Below, piece by piece: positions 36,759 to 46,115 of a stretch of DNA of 64,000 bases. The stretch comes from an uncultured Prevotella sp. (GTDB lineage: Bacteria > Bacteroidota > Bacteroidia > Bacteroidales > Bacteroidaceae), in assembly GCA_946404405.1 (NCBI GenBank), contig CAMJDL010000013.1, positions 1 through 64,000 of the forward strand, read 5' to 3'. The notes under the pieces were generated by a model, which did no database searches, was not told the DNA's origin, and saw only the letters and a list, made by a program, of their open reading frames with translations. Position 1 is the stretch's first letter. The number at the start of each line of letters is the position of its first letter. The translations under genes and the position numbers were made by a program.

Positions 36759-39035
36759 ATGAAAAAGATAAAGATTCTATTTGCAGCCATGTCGGCAGCC
36801 GTACTGTTTACGGGTTGCAAGAGCGATGACGATAGCTCAACGAGTGAGTTTACACCGAAGGGGGTGACAACGTTGAATGTTGATGTCGTGCTGCCTGCCG
36901 ACATCCGTACCCAGTGGCAACCCAGCATCGATTGGGCACTGGCCAACCTCAGTAAGGCACAGCAGAAACAGGACTATCAGGTCAAACTGAACCTGCGCTA
37001 CCATGACGAGGACACCGAGAACCTCGATAATTTGGCTTATAAGTTGGCTAACCCTGAGAAGGATGATGACACCTGCCATGCCATCATCGGTCCCTACCAT
37101 TCGACCAATGCCAAGACGATCCTCCGCTATGCCGGACGCAACCGTCTGCCCGTCATCATGCCGACGTGTACCAGTTCTGAATTGCAGCGCACCAATGCCC
37201 GCAATACCCACACCTGGTTCCTCACCGAGAGTGATATCACGCAGTGTGAGATCATGGTGACAGGTGTAGCCAAGATGACCGACGTGGACGTGGCACTTGT
37301 CTACAGCGACGACACCTACGGACAGTCGTTCCACGACTGGTTTGGCTACTACGCCACCGAGCGCCAGCTGCACATGGCAGGCGATGGCATTATGGCCTAC
37401 GAGAACGGCACGGACCTGAAGCCGTTCCTCGACGGTCTGGCAGCCGACTGCAAGAACGGACGCCTGGTGGTTTGCTTCGCCCTCAGCGATGCAGCCAGCT
37501 ACAAGAACGCCACCGAGCAGGTGCGCCAGTGGTATGAAAAGATCAAGAATGACGGCAAGAAGCTTGAACTCCAGGTCATCCTCTCCGACACCGCACTCGA
37601 CGATCAGGTGATTCAGAGCACAGGAATGTTCTTCAACTATGGCGTCAGCCCTACGGCATCCTCGAAATATGGCTTTCCGCAGAGCTATGAGGCACGTTTC
37701 GGACGCGCCCAGAAGTTTGGCGAGGCTCGTATCTATGACGCGCTGACTATGTTGGCACTGGGTGCTGCTCACCAGCGTGTGAAGGGTGAGAATTGTACGG
37801 TGGCAGGCCGCGAGGTGAAGTACTATGAGAAACCCTACGGCCCCACGCTGACCGACCATATCCGCAGCATCGTGGCATCAGACGCAGGTCTTACCTGCGG
37901 ATGGGAAGCTGAGGGACTGGCACGTGCCTTTAGCGAGATAGCAGCTGGTCGCGATATTCAGGTGACTGGTGCCTCGGGCAGCCTGAACTTCGACCACGAG
38001 AGCTATACCAAGGTGCTGGGCACCGACTATATGTTCTGGCGCGTTGATACTGAACAGGGCAGCCGTGTGGCCAAACCTATTCTGTACATCAGCACTGAGA
38101 GCAGCAATACGCAGGCTTCGACGACGTCGCTCTGGGAACTGGACAAGATGTGGACGCCCAACTATGAGGACGTGGCCGTCCACCATAACCTTCCCGCAGT
38201 CACCGACCGCTGGGCAGTGGTCATCAGCCCCTCTACCACATGGAGCAACTACCGTCATCAGGCCGATGCCTTCGCCATGTACCAGCTGTTGCGTCAGCAC
38301 GGTTATGCCGACGACCACATCGTGCTCATCGTCGAGGATAATCTGGCTAACGACGAGCGCAACGTCTATCCAGGACAGATCTTTGTAGAGCGCAGCAGCG
38401 ATCCTGCCGCAGCCTCTGACCAGTTTGTGAACGAGGATGTTCGCAAGGGCGCTGTCGTGGACTATAAGTTCAGCGACCTGCAGCTTTCCGATTTGGCCGA
38501 TATCATGACGGGCCGCAGCAGCGACCGTCTGCCGAAGGTTATCCATCCTACGGCTACCAGCGACGTCTTCTTCTTCTGGAGCGGACATGGTGGCAGTACC
38601 GAAGGTCCGTTGTGGGGTAACGAGGATGCTGACGATTACTTCGGCAAGGATCGCATCCGTAATATCGTAGCGGAGATGGCTGGTCAGACGGGTGGTACAC
38701 GCCAGTATCGCCGCATGATGTTTGCCATCGAGACGTGCTTCAGCGGCCATTGGGGCGATGCCCTCAAGGGTCTGCCCGACGTGTTGGTACTTACCGCTGC
38801 TAACGAGCAGGAGTCGTCGAAGGCCGACATGCACGACAGCAGTCTTGGTGTCTACCTCTCCAATGCTTTCGCTCGCACCTTCCGTCGCCAGATTGATGCC
38901 AAGAACGACATCACCATCTACGACCTCTACCGCGAGCTGTTCAAGACTACGAGGGGATCGCACGTGAGCATCTACAACCAGCAGGAATACGGCTCGGTCT
39001 ATTCCGAGCGCATGAGCGAGTTCCTGCCCAAGTAA
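36759..39035 (+). CDS. Lipoprotein fusing a type-1 periplasmic-binding (Peripla_BP_6-like) domain to a legumain-like C13 cysteine peptidase domain
   Basis: Lipobox LFTGCKSDDDSS; GPYHSTNAKTILRYAGRNRLPVIMPTCTS; WAVVISPSTTWSNYRHQADAFAMYQLLRQHGYADDHIVLIVEDNLANDERNVYPG…FFFWSGHGGSTEGPLWGNED…MMFAIETCFSG. ATG at 36759 preferred over TTG at 36738. Confidence 0.85.
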   Translation: MKKIKILFAAMSAAVLFTGCKSDDDSSTSEFTPKGVTTLNVDVVLPADIRTQWQPSIDWALANLSKAQQKQDYQVKLNLRYHDEDTENLDNLAYKLANPEKDDDTCHAIIGPYHSTNAKTILRYAGRNRLPVIMPTCTSSELQRTNARNTHTWFLTESDITQCEIMVTGVAKMTDVDVALVYSDDTYGQSFHDWFGYYATERQLHMAGDGIMAYENGTDLKPFLDGLAADCKNGRLVVCFALSDAASYKNATEQVRQWYEKIKNDGKKLELQVILSDTALDDQVIQSTGMFFNYGVSPTASSKYGFPQSYEARFGRAQKFGEARIYDALTMLALGAAHQRVKGENCTVAGREVKYYEKPYGPTLTDHIRSIVASDAGLTCGWEAEGLARAFSEIAAGRDIQVTGASGSLNFDHESYTKVLGTDYMFWRVDTEQGSRVAKPILYISTESSNTQASTTSLWELDKMWTPNYEDVAVHHNLPAVTDRWAVVISPSTTWSNYRHQADAFAMYQLLRQHGYADDHIVLIVEDNLANDERNVYPGQIFVERSSDPAAASDQFVNEDVRKGAVVDYKFSDLQLSDLADIMTGRSSDRLPKVIHPTATSDVFFFWSGHGGSTEGPLWGNEDADDYFGKDRIRNIVAEMAGQTGGTRQYRRMMFAIETCFSGHWGDALKGLPDVLVLTAANEQESSKADMHDSSLGVYLSNAFARTFRRQIDAKNDITIYDLYRELFKTTRGSHVSIYNQQEYGSVYSERMSEFLPK

Positions 39036-39052
39036 TATCTCTTTATTTCATC

Positions 39053-39088
39053 AAACCCGCCGAGATTCCAAGGAGTCTCGGCGGGTTT
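39053..39088. terminator. Terminator, repeated family member 1
   Basis: AAACCCGCCGAGATTCC-aa-GGAGTCTCGGCGGGTTT. Confidence 0.85.
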
Positions 39089-39090
39089 GT

Positions 39091-39261
39091 TTATTGATGT
39101 GAACGTTTAACGTACCAATGTTCGTAAAGCTCATCTTGGGGATGCTGCTCGTTGCGTTGACGGATATACGCTTCAGCCTCCCGGCGGGTATGGAAAGACT
39201 TGATGAGGTAGTCACTGTCATCGCCCATCTCGTGACACCTCACCTCGTAAACGGTTCTCAT
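39091..39261 (-). CDS. Small 56-aa protein missed by the ORF track
   Basis: MRTVYEVRCHEMGDDSDYLIKSFHTRREAEAYIRQRNEQHPQDELYEHWYVKRSHQ*; its ATG overlaps the stop of the upstream ORF (CAT/TCA at 39259-39263). Confidence 0.65.
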   Translation of the reverse strand: MRTVYEVRCHEMGDDSDYLIKSFHTRREAEAYIRQRNEQHPQDELYEHWYVKRSHQ

Positions 39262-39959
39262 CAGTCTTTAAGATGCTCGAAACATTCGTGATACTTGATG
39301 GCCAGTTGCCTGTAGTATTCCACGGTGGCGGCGCTGGATGTGTCGGCACGCATAATCTCGTAGTAGTAGTGTGACAATCCTGGCTCAACGCCCGACTTGG
39401 TGCGAATGACGGTATAGAGGCTGTCGCCAATGACACTACGCACGACGTCCTCATGCTGTGCTCCGTAGAACATACCGTAGGTCTTCACCTGAACCTCGGT
39501 GAACAACTTTTCGAACTTCAGGTTGACGATGTCGCCCCAGTAGCCGTAGTCGCTGGTTTGGTGCTTGTAGCGTCCGAAGAAGCCACGCTCCGTCGCTGTC
39601 GCCACCAGATACTCGATGACGGGCTTGATCTCTGTGCTGTCCCATCCTGCCACGATAGTTGTGCGAGCTAAGTCCTTCAGGTCGTAGGGTCGGCAGTTGT
39701 CGGTCTTGCATTTTCGCGTGGCACTTTCACGCGTCTTGTAGTTGATGTCGGTCACACAACCGTTGAATTTCTCAGCCACCTCTCTGGCAAACGCATCGGT
39801 TTGCGGACCGTACGTTTGTGCGTCGGCCAGTGCCGCCGTCATCTCTTTCTCGAACAGTTCCTCTTCGGTAGGGTTGTCCTCATTGGCTGTACACGATGTC
39901 AGCAATCCCATGCCACAGAATAATGTGGCGACAAGCAAAAGATGATAATACTTTTTCAT
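39261..39959 (-). CDS. Hypothetical lipoprotein
   Basis: Lipobox GLLTSCTANEDNP. Confidence 0.65.
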   Translation of the reverse strand: MKKYYHLLLVATLFCGMGLLTSCTANEDNPTEEELFEKEMTAALADAQTYGPQTDAFAREVAEKFNGCVTDINYKTRESATRKCKTDNCRPYDLKDLARTTIVAGWDSTEIKPVIEYLVATATERGFFGRYKHQTSDYGYWGDIVNLKFEKLFTEVQVKTYGMFYGAQHEDVVRSVIGDSLYTVIRTKSGVEPGLSHYYYEIMRADTSSAATVEYYRQLAIKYHECFEHLKD

Positions 39960-40005
39960 AGATTATTTTAATTGGTACGTGCAAAGATACGATATTCTAA
40001 CGACT

Positions 40006-40794
40006 TTACCAAATAAATTGCTGTTTTTCTAGCGACATTTCCTGTGGCGAGATAAATGGCGACACCATCACCATACCCTTACGAGCCTCCAGCACACGAC
40101 TGTTCATATAGTCTCGGAGTTGTTGTGGCCTGCCTTGATAAGCCTCGTCAACCAATTCATGGTGCACATGAACGGTGTCAAACCCTTCCGACATGAGCAG
40201 GGCCACATTCCCCACGCCGTCATACTTCCTGTCGCCAATCACGATATCCTTCTGTACTCGAAAATAGCCAGGCTTCAGGCGCTTGGTAGCCAACCGTTGC
40301 GGGTTCATCTGAATATAACGGATCATTGTATGTAGCTGCCCACGACGGGAAAGAGGGCGAATGAATGGCCGCTCAGTGAAAATGGGGAAAGGATAGCCTT
40401 CGTTTGTTGTCTCCGAATTAAATTCGCGAGCAACAGACAAAGTATAAGCCCGGCCTAGTTTTTTCACCCCCTGCCAATAACCACGGATAACGCTGCGGAT
40501 ACTTGTATCCATCATTCGCGTCACATGGATAACAGCATGCAGATGGTCAGGCATGAGGCAGAATTGGAGAATGCGGATGGCAGGATAATGTCTGCACATC
40601 ACATACAGTTCGTCAACAACGGCATTCCTCAAGGTTGTCCGCTCAATTCTAGCGTTCGATGCGTCACCATCCGGAATGACCAATGTACCGAACAGCGGCT
40701 CTCGCGACGGCACAGTCAGTGTGATATGATACACACCGACACCCCGCCATGCCGTTCCGGACTTCTGCCATTGCCATTGCTCACATTCAGCCAT
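40006..40794 (-). mobile_element. REP-associated tyrosine transposase (RAYT, Y1_Tnp/HUH)
   Basis: YHITLTVPSREPLFG; FCLMPDHLHAVIHV (HUH); catalytic-Tyr-like MIRYIQMNPQRL. Confidence 0.85.
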
Positions 40795-40878
40795 ATCGTT
40801 TAGTTAGTTCTCAACTATATCGTTTCAATTGCAAAATTAGTGAAAGAATACGAAAACACCAAATGATATCTTTTTTTT

Positions 40879-40975
40879 CTGCCTTCACTTACTCGCGACT
40901 TTCAAAATCAGCAAAAAATGTTTCAAAATTAGCAAAATTTGCAGGTTTGGGGCATAAAGGTATTGCAGATTAAAA
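40879..40975 (+). repeat. Shared upstream repeat with tandem CAAAAT(C/T)AGCAAAA units, copy B
   Basis: CTGCCTTCACTTACTCGCGACTTTCAAAATCAGCAAAAAATGTTTCAAAATTAGCAAAATTTGCAGG…GGCATAAAGGTATTGCA. Confidence 0.8.
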
Positions 40976-40985
40976 AAATAAATGT

Positions 40986-40993
40986 TACCTTTG
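40986..40993 (+). promoter_or_regulatory. -7 box TACCTTTG
   Basis: TAnnTTTG; identical ~90-bp leader follows as at 47579. Confidence 0.65.
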
Positions 40994-41080
40994 CAGCAGT
41001 TGTGTACGAGGAGAGCATCTCCTTTAACCTGACTAAAAATAGGAATATAATATTATTAATAACAAAACAACTGATTAATT

Positions 41081-42598
41081 ATGAAAAAGAATTTTTATTT
41101 CTTGCTCTTGGCCGCACTGGTATTCGGCCTGAGCCTCAGCGTCACTTCTTGTAAGAGTGATGACGACAATAACGGCAAAGGCAACGAGGAGCAATCTGAA
41201 GAAGGCCTGACGATGTTGGAGAACGACCAGCTGGCCGACCTCATTGCGGCATGGACAGACGCCAACCGCGACGAGTTGAACGGCACCGCATGGCTCAACA
41301 ATACGTACGAGCCTACTGTGGGCCTGGCTTTGGACGAGTCGGATCTCGGTGTCCGCTCCATCGAAGCAGGCACTATCGAAGAGGCTGACAGCATTGCTGC
41401 AAGCTCGTTGAGTACGCTGGGCATTGACTACGAGAAGCCCGCGGGCTTCACCTACAACAACAGCCAGGTGGGCACTATAGAATACAGCCACGGCGAAGGC
41501 AACACGCTGGGTACCATCAGCGTCAAGATTCGGCAGATACCTGTACTACGGGAGATTCGGCTCGTCAAGGAGCTGGGCGAGAATGCCAAGGCCAAAAAGC
41601 CTTACTACAAGTGCGGTGACATTGTAAAGTATAAGAATCGCTTCTATGTCTGCGTGTCGAACCACAAATACGGCCAGGAGGCCCGTTTCATCACCCTCAA
41701 CGACCAGGACACTCACACCAAGGGCAAGTTCACGTGGAAAGGTGTGGGTAATGATACCGTCTACAACGACGCTATGGCTAAGGCCGAGGTGCTGGGCGAC
41801 TGGCTTCAGAACGTGGTGTGCAACGGCACGATGTGGAACAGCGTGGTCAGCAGGATGAATAGCACGGGAAACGGGAATTACACCCGTCAGGTGGTACCAG
41901 AGGACAACTATATCCGCGTATCGTTAGTCAACACGCTCTTTGCCTCGTACGAGTATATTCCTGAATTTCAAAAGCCCAATCCATTGGAAGAAGTTAACAT
42001 GTATAACTTTCAAAATTATGCTTGGAAAGAAAAAACTGATGAAGAAACCAACATCATATATGGCACGTACGCTCCAATCGGTTTCCTGCTGGCAGACAAG
42101 TTGAGATGGACGTTGATCACGGACAAGTGGGTTCCCTACATCTATCTGGTTAAGGGGGAAGAACTCTTCAATAAGGTGTACGACCTGGAGCTGAGCAAGA
42201 TTCCGTCGCAATACAAAGACGCCTCGCATTTCAAGTTCAAGGCACTGAACAAATTTAAGATTACCAAAGATGACCAACTCATCGGCACGCCAACCCTCAT
42301 GGACAAGGAAAAGGGAGATCACGCTCATAATTTTATTAAAGCAGACTATTATTATGTGTGCGTCATAGGTATGCACTGGACTCACGAAGCATTCAATGAT
42401 GGAGTCACCAGTAGTCAGATTAAGGCGCTTCTTAACTTCTGTCAAAGCAACGAGTTTCATCCGAGGAGTTCAGTCAGGAAATATTACAATCAGTATCCTA
42501 CCGACTGGACTCATCGTAACATCACGAGCCGCAGCTTTACCTTCACTGACAAGGGAAGCAAGCAAAAGAGCTACACGGATGTGTCTATCCAGAAATAA
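41081..42598 (+). CDS. Paralogous surface lipoprotein family, member 1
   Basis: MKKNFYFLLLAALVFGLSLSVTSCKSDDDNNG. Confidence 0.7.
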   Translation: MKKNFYFLLLAALVFGLSLSVTSCKSDDDNNGKGNEEQSEEGLTMLENDQLADLIAAWTDANRDELNGTAWLNNTYEPTVGLALDESDLGVRSIEAGTIEEADSIAASSLSTLGIDYEKPAGFTYNNSQVGTIEYSHGEGNTLGTISVKIRQIPVLREIRLVKELGENAKAKKPYYKCGDIVKYKNRFYVCVSNHKYGQEARFITLNDQDTHTKGKFTWKGVGNDTVYNDAMAKAEVLGDWLQNVVCNGTMWNSVVSRMNSTGNGNYTRQVVPEDNYIRVSLVNTLFASYEYIPEFQKPNPLEEVNMYNFQNYAWKEKTDEETNIIYGTYAPIGFLLADKLRWTLITDKWVPYIYLVKGEELFNKVYDLELSKIPSQYKDASHFKFKALNKFKITKDDQLIGTPTLMDKEKGDHAHNFIKADYYYVCVIGMHWTHEAFNDGVTSSQIKALLNFCQSNEFHPRSSVRKYYNQYPTDWTHRNITSRSFTFTDKGSKQKSYTDVSIQK

Positions 42599-42616
42599 AC
42601 GTATAGCTAACAAAAG

Positions 42617-42657
42617 AAAACCGCCGAGACTCCACAAGGGGTTTCGGTGGTTTTTTT
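42617..42657. terminator. Terminator, repeated family member 2
   Basis: AAAACCGCCGAGACTCC-acaa-GGGGTTTCGGTGGTTTTTTT. Confidence 0.85.
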
Positions 42658-42757
42658 GTGTCATATCGGGTATAATACTAATAAAAAATATTAAATTTAT
42701 ACCCGAAGTGGTATATGGTAATGAAATAATAGCTATATTTGCACCCGTTAAGGTATA

Positions 42758-42964
42758 ATGATGATGACCCTATCAGAATATATTAAGCAAAAGCGGAAGA
42801 AAAACGGGCTTTCTCAAGTGGAGTTGGCTGAGAGAGCTGGAGTAGGCCTCAGGTTTGTAAGAGAGCTTGAACAAGGCAAGCAGACATTGAGAATGGATAA
42901 GGTAAATGATGTGCTGGCCCTGTTTGGCGATTGTCTCGGACCCGTAAAATGTGACACCGTATGA
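42758..42964 (+). CDS. hipB: HipB-like XRE-family antitoxin
   Basis: LSEYIKQKRKKNGLSQVELAERAGVGLRFVRELEQGKQTLRMDKVNDVLALFG. Confidence 0.85.
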   Translation: MMMTLSEYIKQKRKKNGLSQVELAERAGVGLRFVRELEQGKQTLRMDKVNDVLALFGDCLGPVKCDTV

Positions 42965-43284
42965 AGCAGACCGGAATATATGTCAATGACATCTACTGTG
43001 GTATCCTTACTGAGGACGAAGAGGGGTTCCATTTTGTCTATGACGAGGCGTATCTTACCCGCTCAGATGCGGCGCCTGTTAGCCCCACTATGCCTTTGAC
43101 TGAACAACAGTATGATAAAGAGATGATGTTCCCCGTGTTCGACGGACTCATTCCAGAAGGATGGCTGCTGGATATAGCATCATCGTCTTGGAAGATTGAC
43201 CCACGAGACAGGATGTCGCTCTTGATGGCTTGCTGCAAGGATTGTATCGGAAACATCAGCGTAAAACCATTGAACTATGAGTAA
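42961..43284 (+). CDS. HipS-like protein (HipA N-terminal subdomain as separate ORF)
   Basis: MKQTGIYVNDIYCGILTEDEEGFHFVYDEAYL…MFPVFDGLIPEGWLLD. Confidence 0.8.
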   Translation: MKQTGIYVNDIYCGILTEDEEGFHFVYDEAYLTRSDAAPVSPTMPLTEQQYDKEMMFPVFDGLIPEGWLLDIASSSWKIDPRDRMSLLMACCKDCIGNISVKPLNYE

Positions 43285-44221
43285 GTGTTTGTATTGTTAT
43301 CAGGAGTTGGAAGAAGGTCAGGTTGACTTTCATCCAAGTTGTGCCCGTAAGTTCTTTGGCTCCGAAATAGTGCCAGTTTTCCCTTATACACGTGAAAACA
43401 TGTCGGAACTTGCCCGTCAGGTTATTCGTGCCAGCGCATCGGTTACCGGTGTGCAAGCCAAGATGTCGCTCGACGTGAATCGTGGCGGTAAAAACGAACC
43501 TGCAAAATTCACCATTGTGGGCCTCTGGGGCAAGTATATCTTCAAACCGCAAAGCAGCAAATATCCCTGCCTGCCGGAATTAGAAGACTTGACGATGAAG
43601 ATGGCCGAAGCGGCCCATATCCGTACTGCCAGTCACACGCTCATTCGCCTTGCTGATGGTGAGTTGGGCTATCTGACCCTACGTATGGACCGTGGACGGA
43701 ATGGAGAAAAGATATCCATGTTAGATATGTGTCAGCTTTCCAATCGTCTCACCGAGCATAAGTATTATGGTACCTATCAGCAGCTGGCTGATACCGTCAA
43801 GAAGTACTCATCGGTCCCTATGCTTGACGTGCAGCGATACTGGGAGGTGGTTTTGTTCTCATGGATTACAGGGAATTCCGATATGCATTGCAAGAACTTT
43901 TCTTTGTTAGACAGCGGAGGGGGTGAATATGTGCTGTCGCCTGCCTACGATCTGTTGGCTGTGCTACTGGCTGACCCTCAAGATACCGAGGAGATGGCAA
44001 TGAGCTTTATGGTAGGAGGCAAAAAAAGCGGTTTTGACCGTAACACCTTCATCACTGCCTTTACCCAAAGCGGTATTCCTGTAGTGGTTGCGAACAAAAT
44101 GATAGAACGAATGAAAGGTTATCTCCCCAAATGGAAAGAACTAATAGACCAATCATTCCTACCAGATAAAATGAAGTCCGACTATCATCGTTTATTGAGT
44201 AAGCGAATGGAGCTATTATAG
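43277..44221 (+). CDS. HipT-like kinase (HipA C-terminal domain)
   Basis: TGVQAKMS; FKPQSSKYPCLPELEDLTMKMA; ITGNSDMHCKNFSLL; LSPAYDLLA; N-terminal CxxC…HPSC zinc-finger-like motif. Confidence 0.85.
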   Translation: MSKCLYCYQELEEGQVDFHPSCARKFFGSEIVPVFPYTRENMSELARQVIRASASVTGVQAKMSLDVNRGGKNEPAKFTIVGLWGKYIFKPQSSKYPCLPELEDLTMKMAEAAHIRTASHTLIRLADGELGYLTLRMDRGRNGEKISMLDMCQLSNRLTEHKYYGTYQQLADTVKKYSSVPMLDVQRYWEVVLFSWITGNSDMHCKNFSLLDSGGGEYVLSPAYDLLAVLLADPQDTEEMAMSFMVGGKKSGFDRNTFITAFTQSGIPVVVANKMIERMKGYLPKWKELIDQSFLPDKMKSDYHRLLSKRMELL

Positions 44222-44226
44222 TACCC

Positions 44227-44370
44227 GCGACTTTGCATTTTCGATGCGAAGTCGCTCACGCTCAGCAGACAAAAAAAAGTTTTTTTTCTGCCTTCGCTTA
44301 CTCGCGACTTTCAAAATAAGCAAAAAATGTTTCAAAATTAGCAAAATCTGCATGTAAGGGGCATAAAGGT
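44227..44370 (+). repeat. REP-like hairpin (44227-44255) plus tandem CAAAATNAGCAAAA repeats, copy C
   Basis: GCGACTTTGCATTTTCGATGCGAAGTCGC; CTCGCGACTTTCAAAATAAGCAAAAAATGTTTCAAAATTAGCAAAAT. Confidence 0.8.
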
Positions 44371-44394
44371 ATTGCATATTCCGAATAAAGTTGC

Positions 44395-44402
44395 TACATT
44401 TG
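44395..44402 (+). promoter_or_regulatory. -7 box TACATTTG
   Basis: TAnnTTTG upstream of ORF 44445. Confidence 0.6.
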
Positions 44403-44444
44403 CAGCAGAAAATATTATCTAACAATCTAAACAACTGATTAATT

Positions 44445-45902
44445 ATGAAGAGGAATTTTTATTTTCTGCTTATGGCCGCCCTGGTGTGCTGCCTGAGCCT
44501 GAGCGTCACTTCGTGTAAGAGTGATGACGACAACAACAGTGATGACGAGGGTGTAGTATTTACTGATGGTCCTCAGGATGGACAGAACGAGGCTGCGATG
44601 AAGTTTTGGAGCATTATGAGCGAGCTTGCAGACGTTGACGAATACACTAACGACTACAAGGACAAGACCTTCGAGCCAACTATTGGTATTGAGGATCCCA
44701 ACAATCCACAGGCACGCATTGTCTATACCAACAATGCCGAGACTGCTGCCATGCGCTTCGCTAATCTCGTCAATATTGATCAGGCGGAGGTCACCGAGGA
44801 GACAACTGTGAAAGAATGGAACGACCCCGACGTTGGCACGCTGACCTACACCAAGGGCGACGGCACTACGTCATGGGCTACGGTCGAGGTCAACATCAAA
44901 CAAGTGCCTAAACTCGAAAAGATTATCTACCGCGCACCTGAGCAGGGTGACGAGAACGGCGGCGTGAAAGGCGGCAAAGCTGCCTACTACCGCTTCGGCG
45001 ACGTGGTCAGCCGCGTGGTAAAAGACAAGGACGGCAAATCTTTCGATGAGTATTGGATCTGCGTGCGCCCAGCCTTCGACCCCGAAGGAAAGGGTGACAG
45101 CCACTGGGTTTCTATTAGCCCCTTACCCAAAGCTAACCTATATACTTGGGAATACAAGAACGTCAACAAGAAAAAGAAGATTAATGTCACCCGAACCTAT
45201 GTGTTGCCTACCGGTCTTGGTGATTCCGAGGAACACATGCAGAACTTTGCCGAGATGCTTTACGCCATCGGCAATCCTCCTGCCTGGTATCATAACGTGC
45301 AAGAAATTAAGAAGTACTTCCATGATTTCCATTTAAAGAATTTGGACTATCACAACGATAATTTCTGGAATAGAGTGAGAGTAGAGTGGTATGATCATGA
45401 TATCGCTTGGAAAGTCTTTGGAATCTCGGAAAATTATTCGAAAAAAGAAGCAGCCGAACGTTTGTTTGATATATTAGAATCTAATTCACTCTACTTTCTC
45501 TACAAAGGCTATTCCTGGCCTGCTGGCTCTGGCGCTAATCTCACGCTCTACCAAGCCCATTACTCAAGTGGCTTTAATGTGTCAGAGAAAAACCACCATA
45601 AAGCAGAAATTAAAAAGATTAAGAAAGCCGTTTACGACAAGAACAATCCTGCGAATGACATCGAAATAGATGTCACTAAATTAGAGGGTGGTCAATACAC
45701 GAATAGAAACTTCTTCGGCGATTCGGATAAACACTATATCTTGCGTGTGGCCACTGGTGCCCAGTTGTCTTCAACTAAAAAGTACCCCGACAATACGAAA
45801 GCAATCCCTGGTGTTACGGAGGTCTATCGCTACTATGCTGTATACCCAAATCCAAATAAAGATGGCAAACCTGAGATTGTTGGTGATGATGATGATGATT
45901 GA
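44445..45902 (+). CDS. Paralogous surface lipoprotein family, member 2
   Basis: SVTSCKSDDDNNSDDEG; WATVEVNIKQVPKLEKIIYRAPEQGDENGG core. Confidence 0.75.
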   Translation: MKRNFYFLLMAALVCCLSLSVTSCKSDDDNNSDDEGVVFTDGPQDGQNEAAMKFWSIMSELADVDEYTNDYKDKTFEPTIGIEDPNNPQARIVYTNNAETAAMRFANLVNIDQAEVTEETTVKEWNDPDVGTLTYTKGDGTTSWATVEVNIKQVPKLEKIIYRAPEQGDENGGVKGGKAAYYRFGDVVSRVVKDKDGKSFDEYWICVRPAFDPEGKGDSHWVSISPLPKANLYTWEYKNVNKKKKINVTRTYVLPTGLGDSEEHMQNFAEMLYAIGNPPAWYHNVQEIKKYFHDFHLKNLDYHNDNFWNRVRVEWYDHDIAWKVFGISENYSKKEAAERLFDILESNSLYFLYKGYSWPAGSGANLTLYQAHYSSGFNVSEKNHHKAEIKKIKKAVYDKNNPANDIEIDVTKLEGGQYTNRNFFGDSDKHYILRVATGAQLSSTKKYPDNTKAIPGVTEVYRYYAVYPNPNKDGKPEIVGDDDDD

Positions 45903-45936
45903 TGTGCCGGACGTGTAAATTAACACTACAACTCAT

Positions 45937-45980
45937 AAACCCGCTGAGACTCCTTTTGGGATCTCGGCGGATTTGTTTTT
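45937..45980. terminator. Terminator, repeated family member 3
   Basis: AAACCCGCTGAGACTCC-tttt-GGGATCTCGGCGGATTTGTTTTTTTT. Confidence 0.8.
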
Positions 45981-46115
45981 TTTAAGCAGACTTATTTAGG
46001 TTATAATTAGCCAAATTAATCTAAAACCAAGCTTGTTTGGCTGATTATTATCGAAATATTTGGCCAAACGATTCTTTTTTCTTATTTTTGCGGCTGAAAA
46101 TATACATTGTCGGTT

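Noticed and set aside
37878-38963. 361-aa ORF antisense to the C13 fusion gene
   Set aside because: Shadow ORF opposite a protein with clear domain motifs; composition (LVVSSGKYQHVGQTLEG…) has no recognisable family features
41646-41858. Short internal ORFs (60-120 aa) inside lipoprotein and MACPF genes
   Set aside because: Alternate-frame ORFs rich in S/T/R typical of GC-shifted frames
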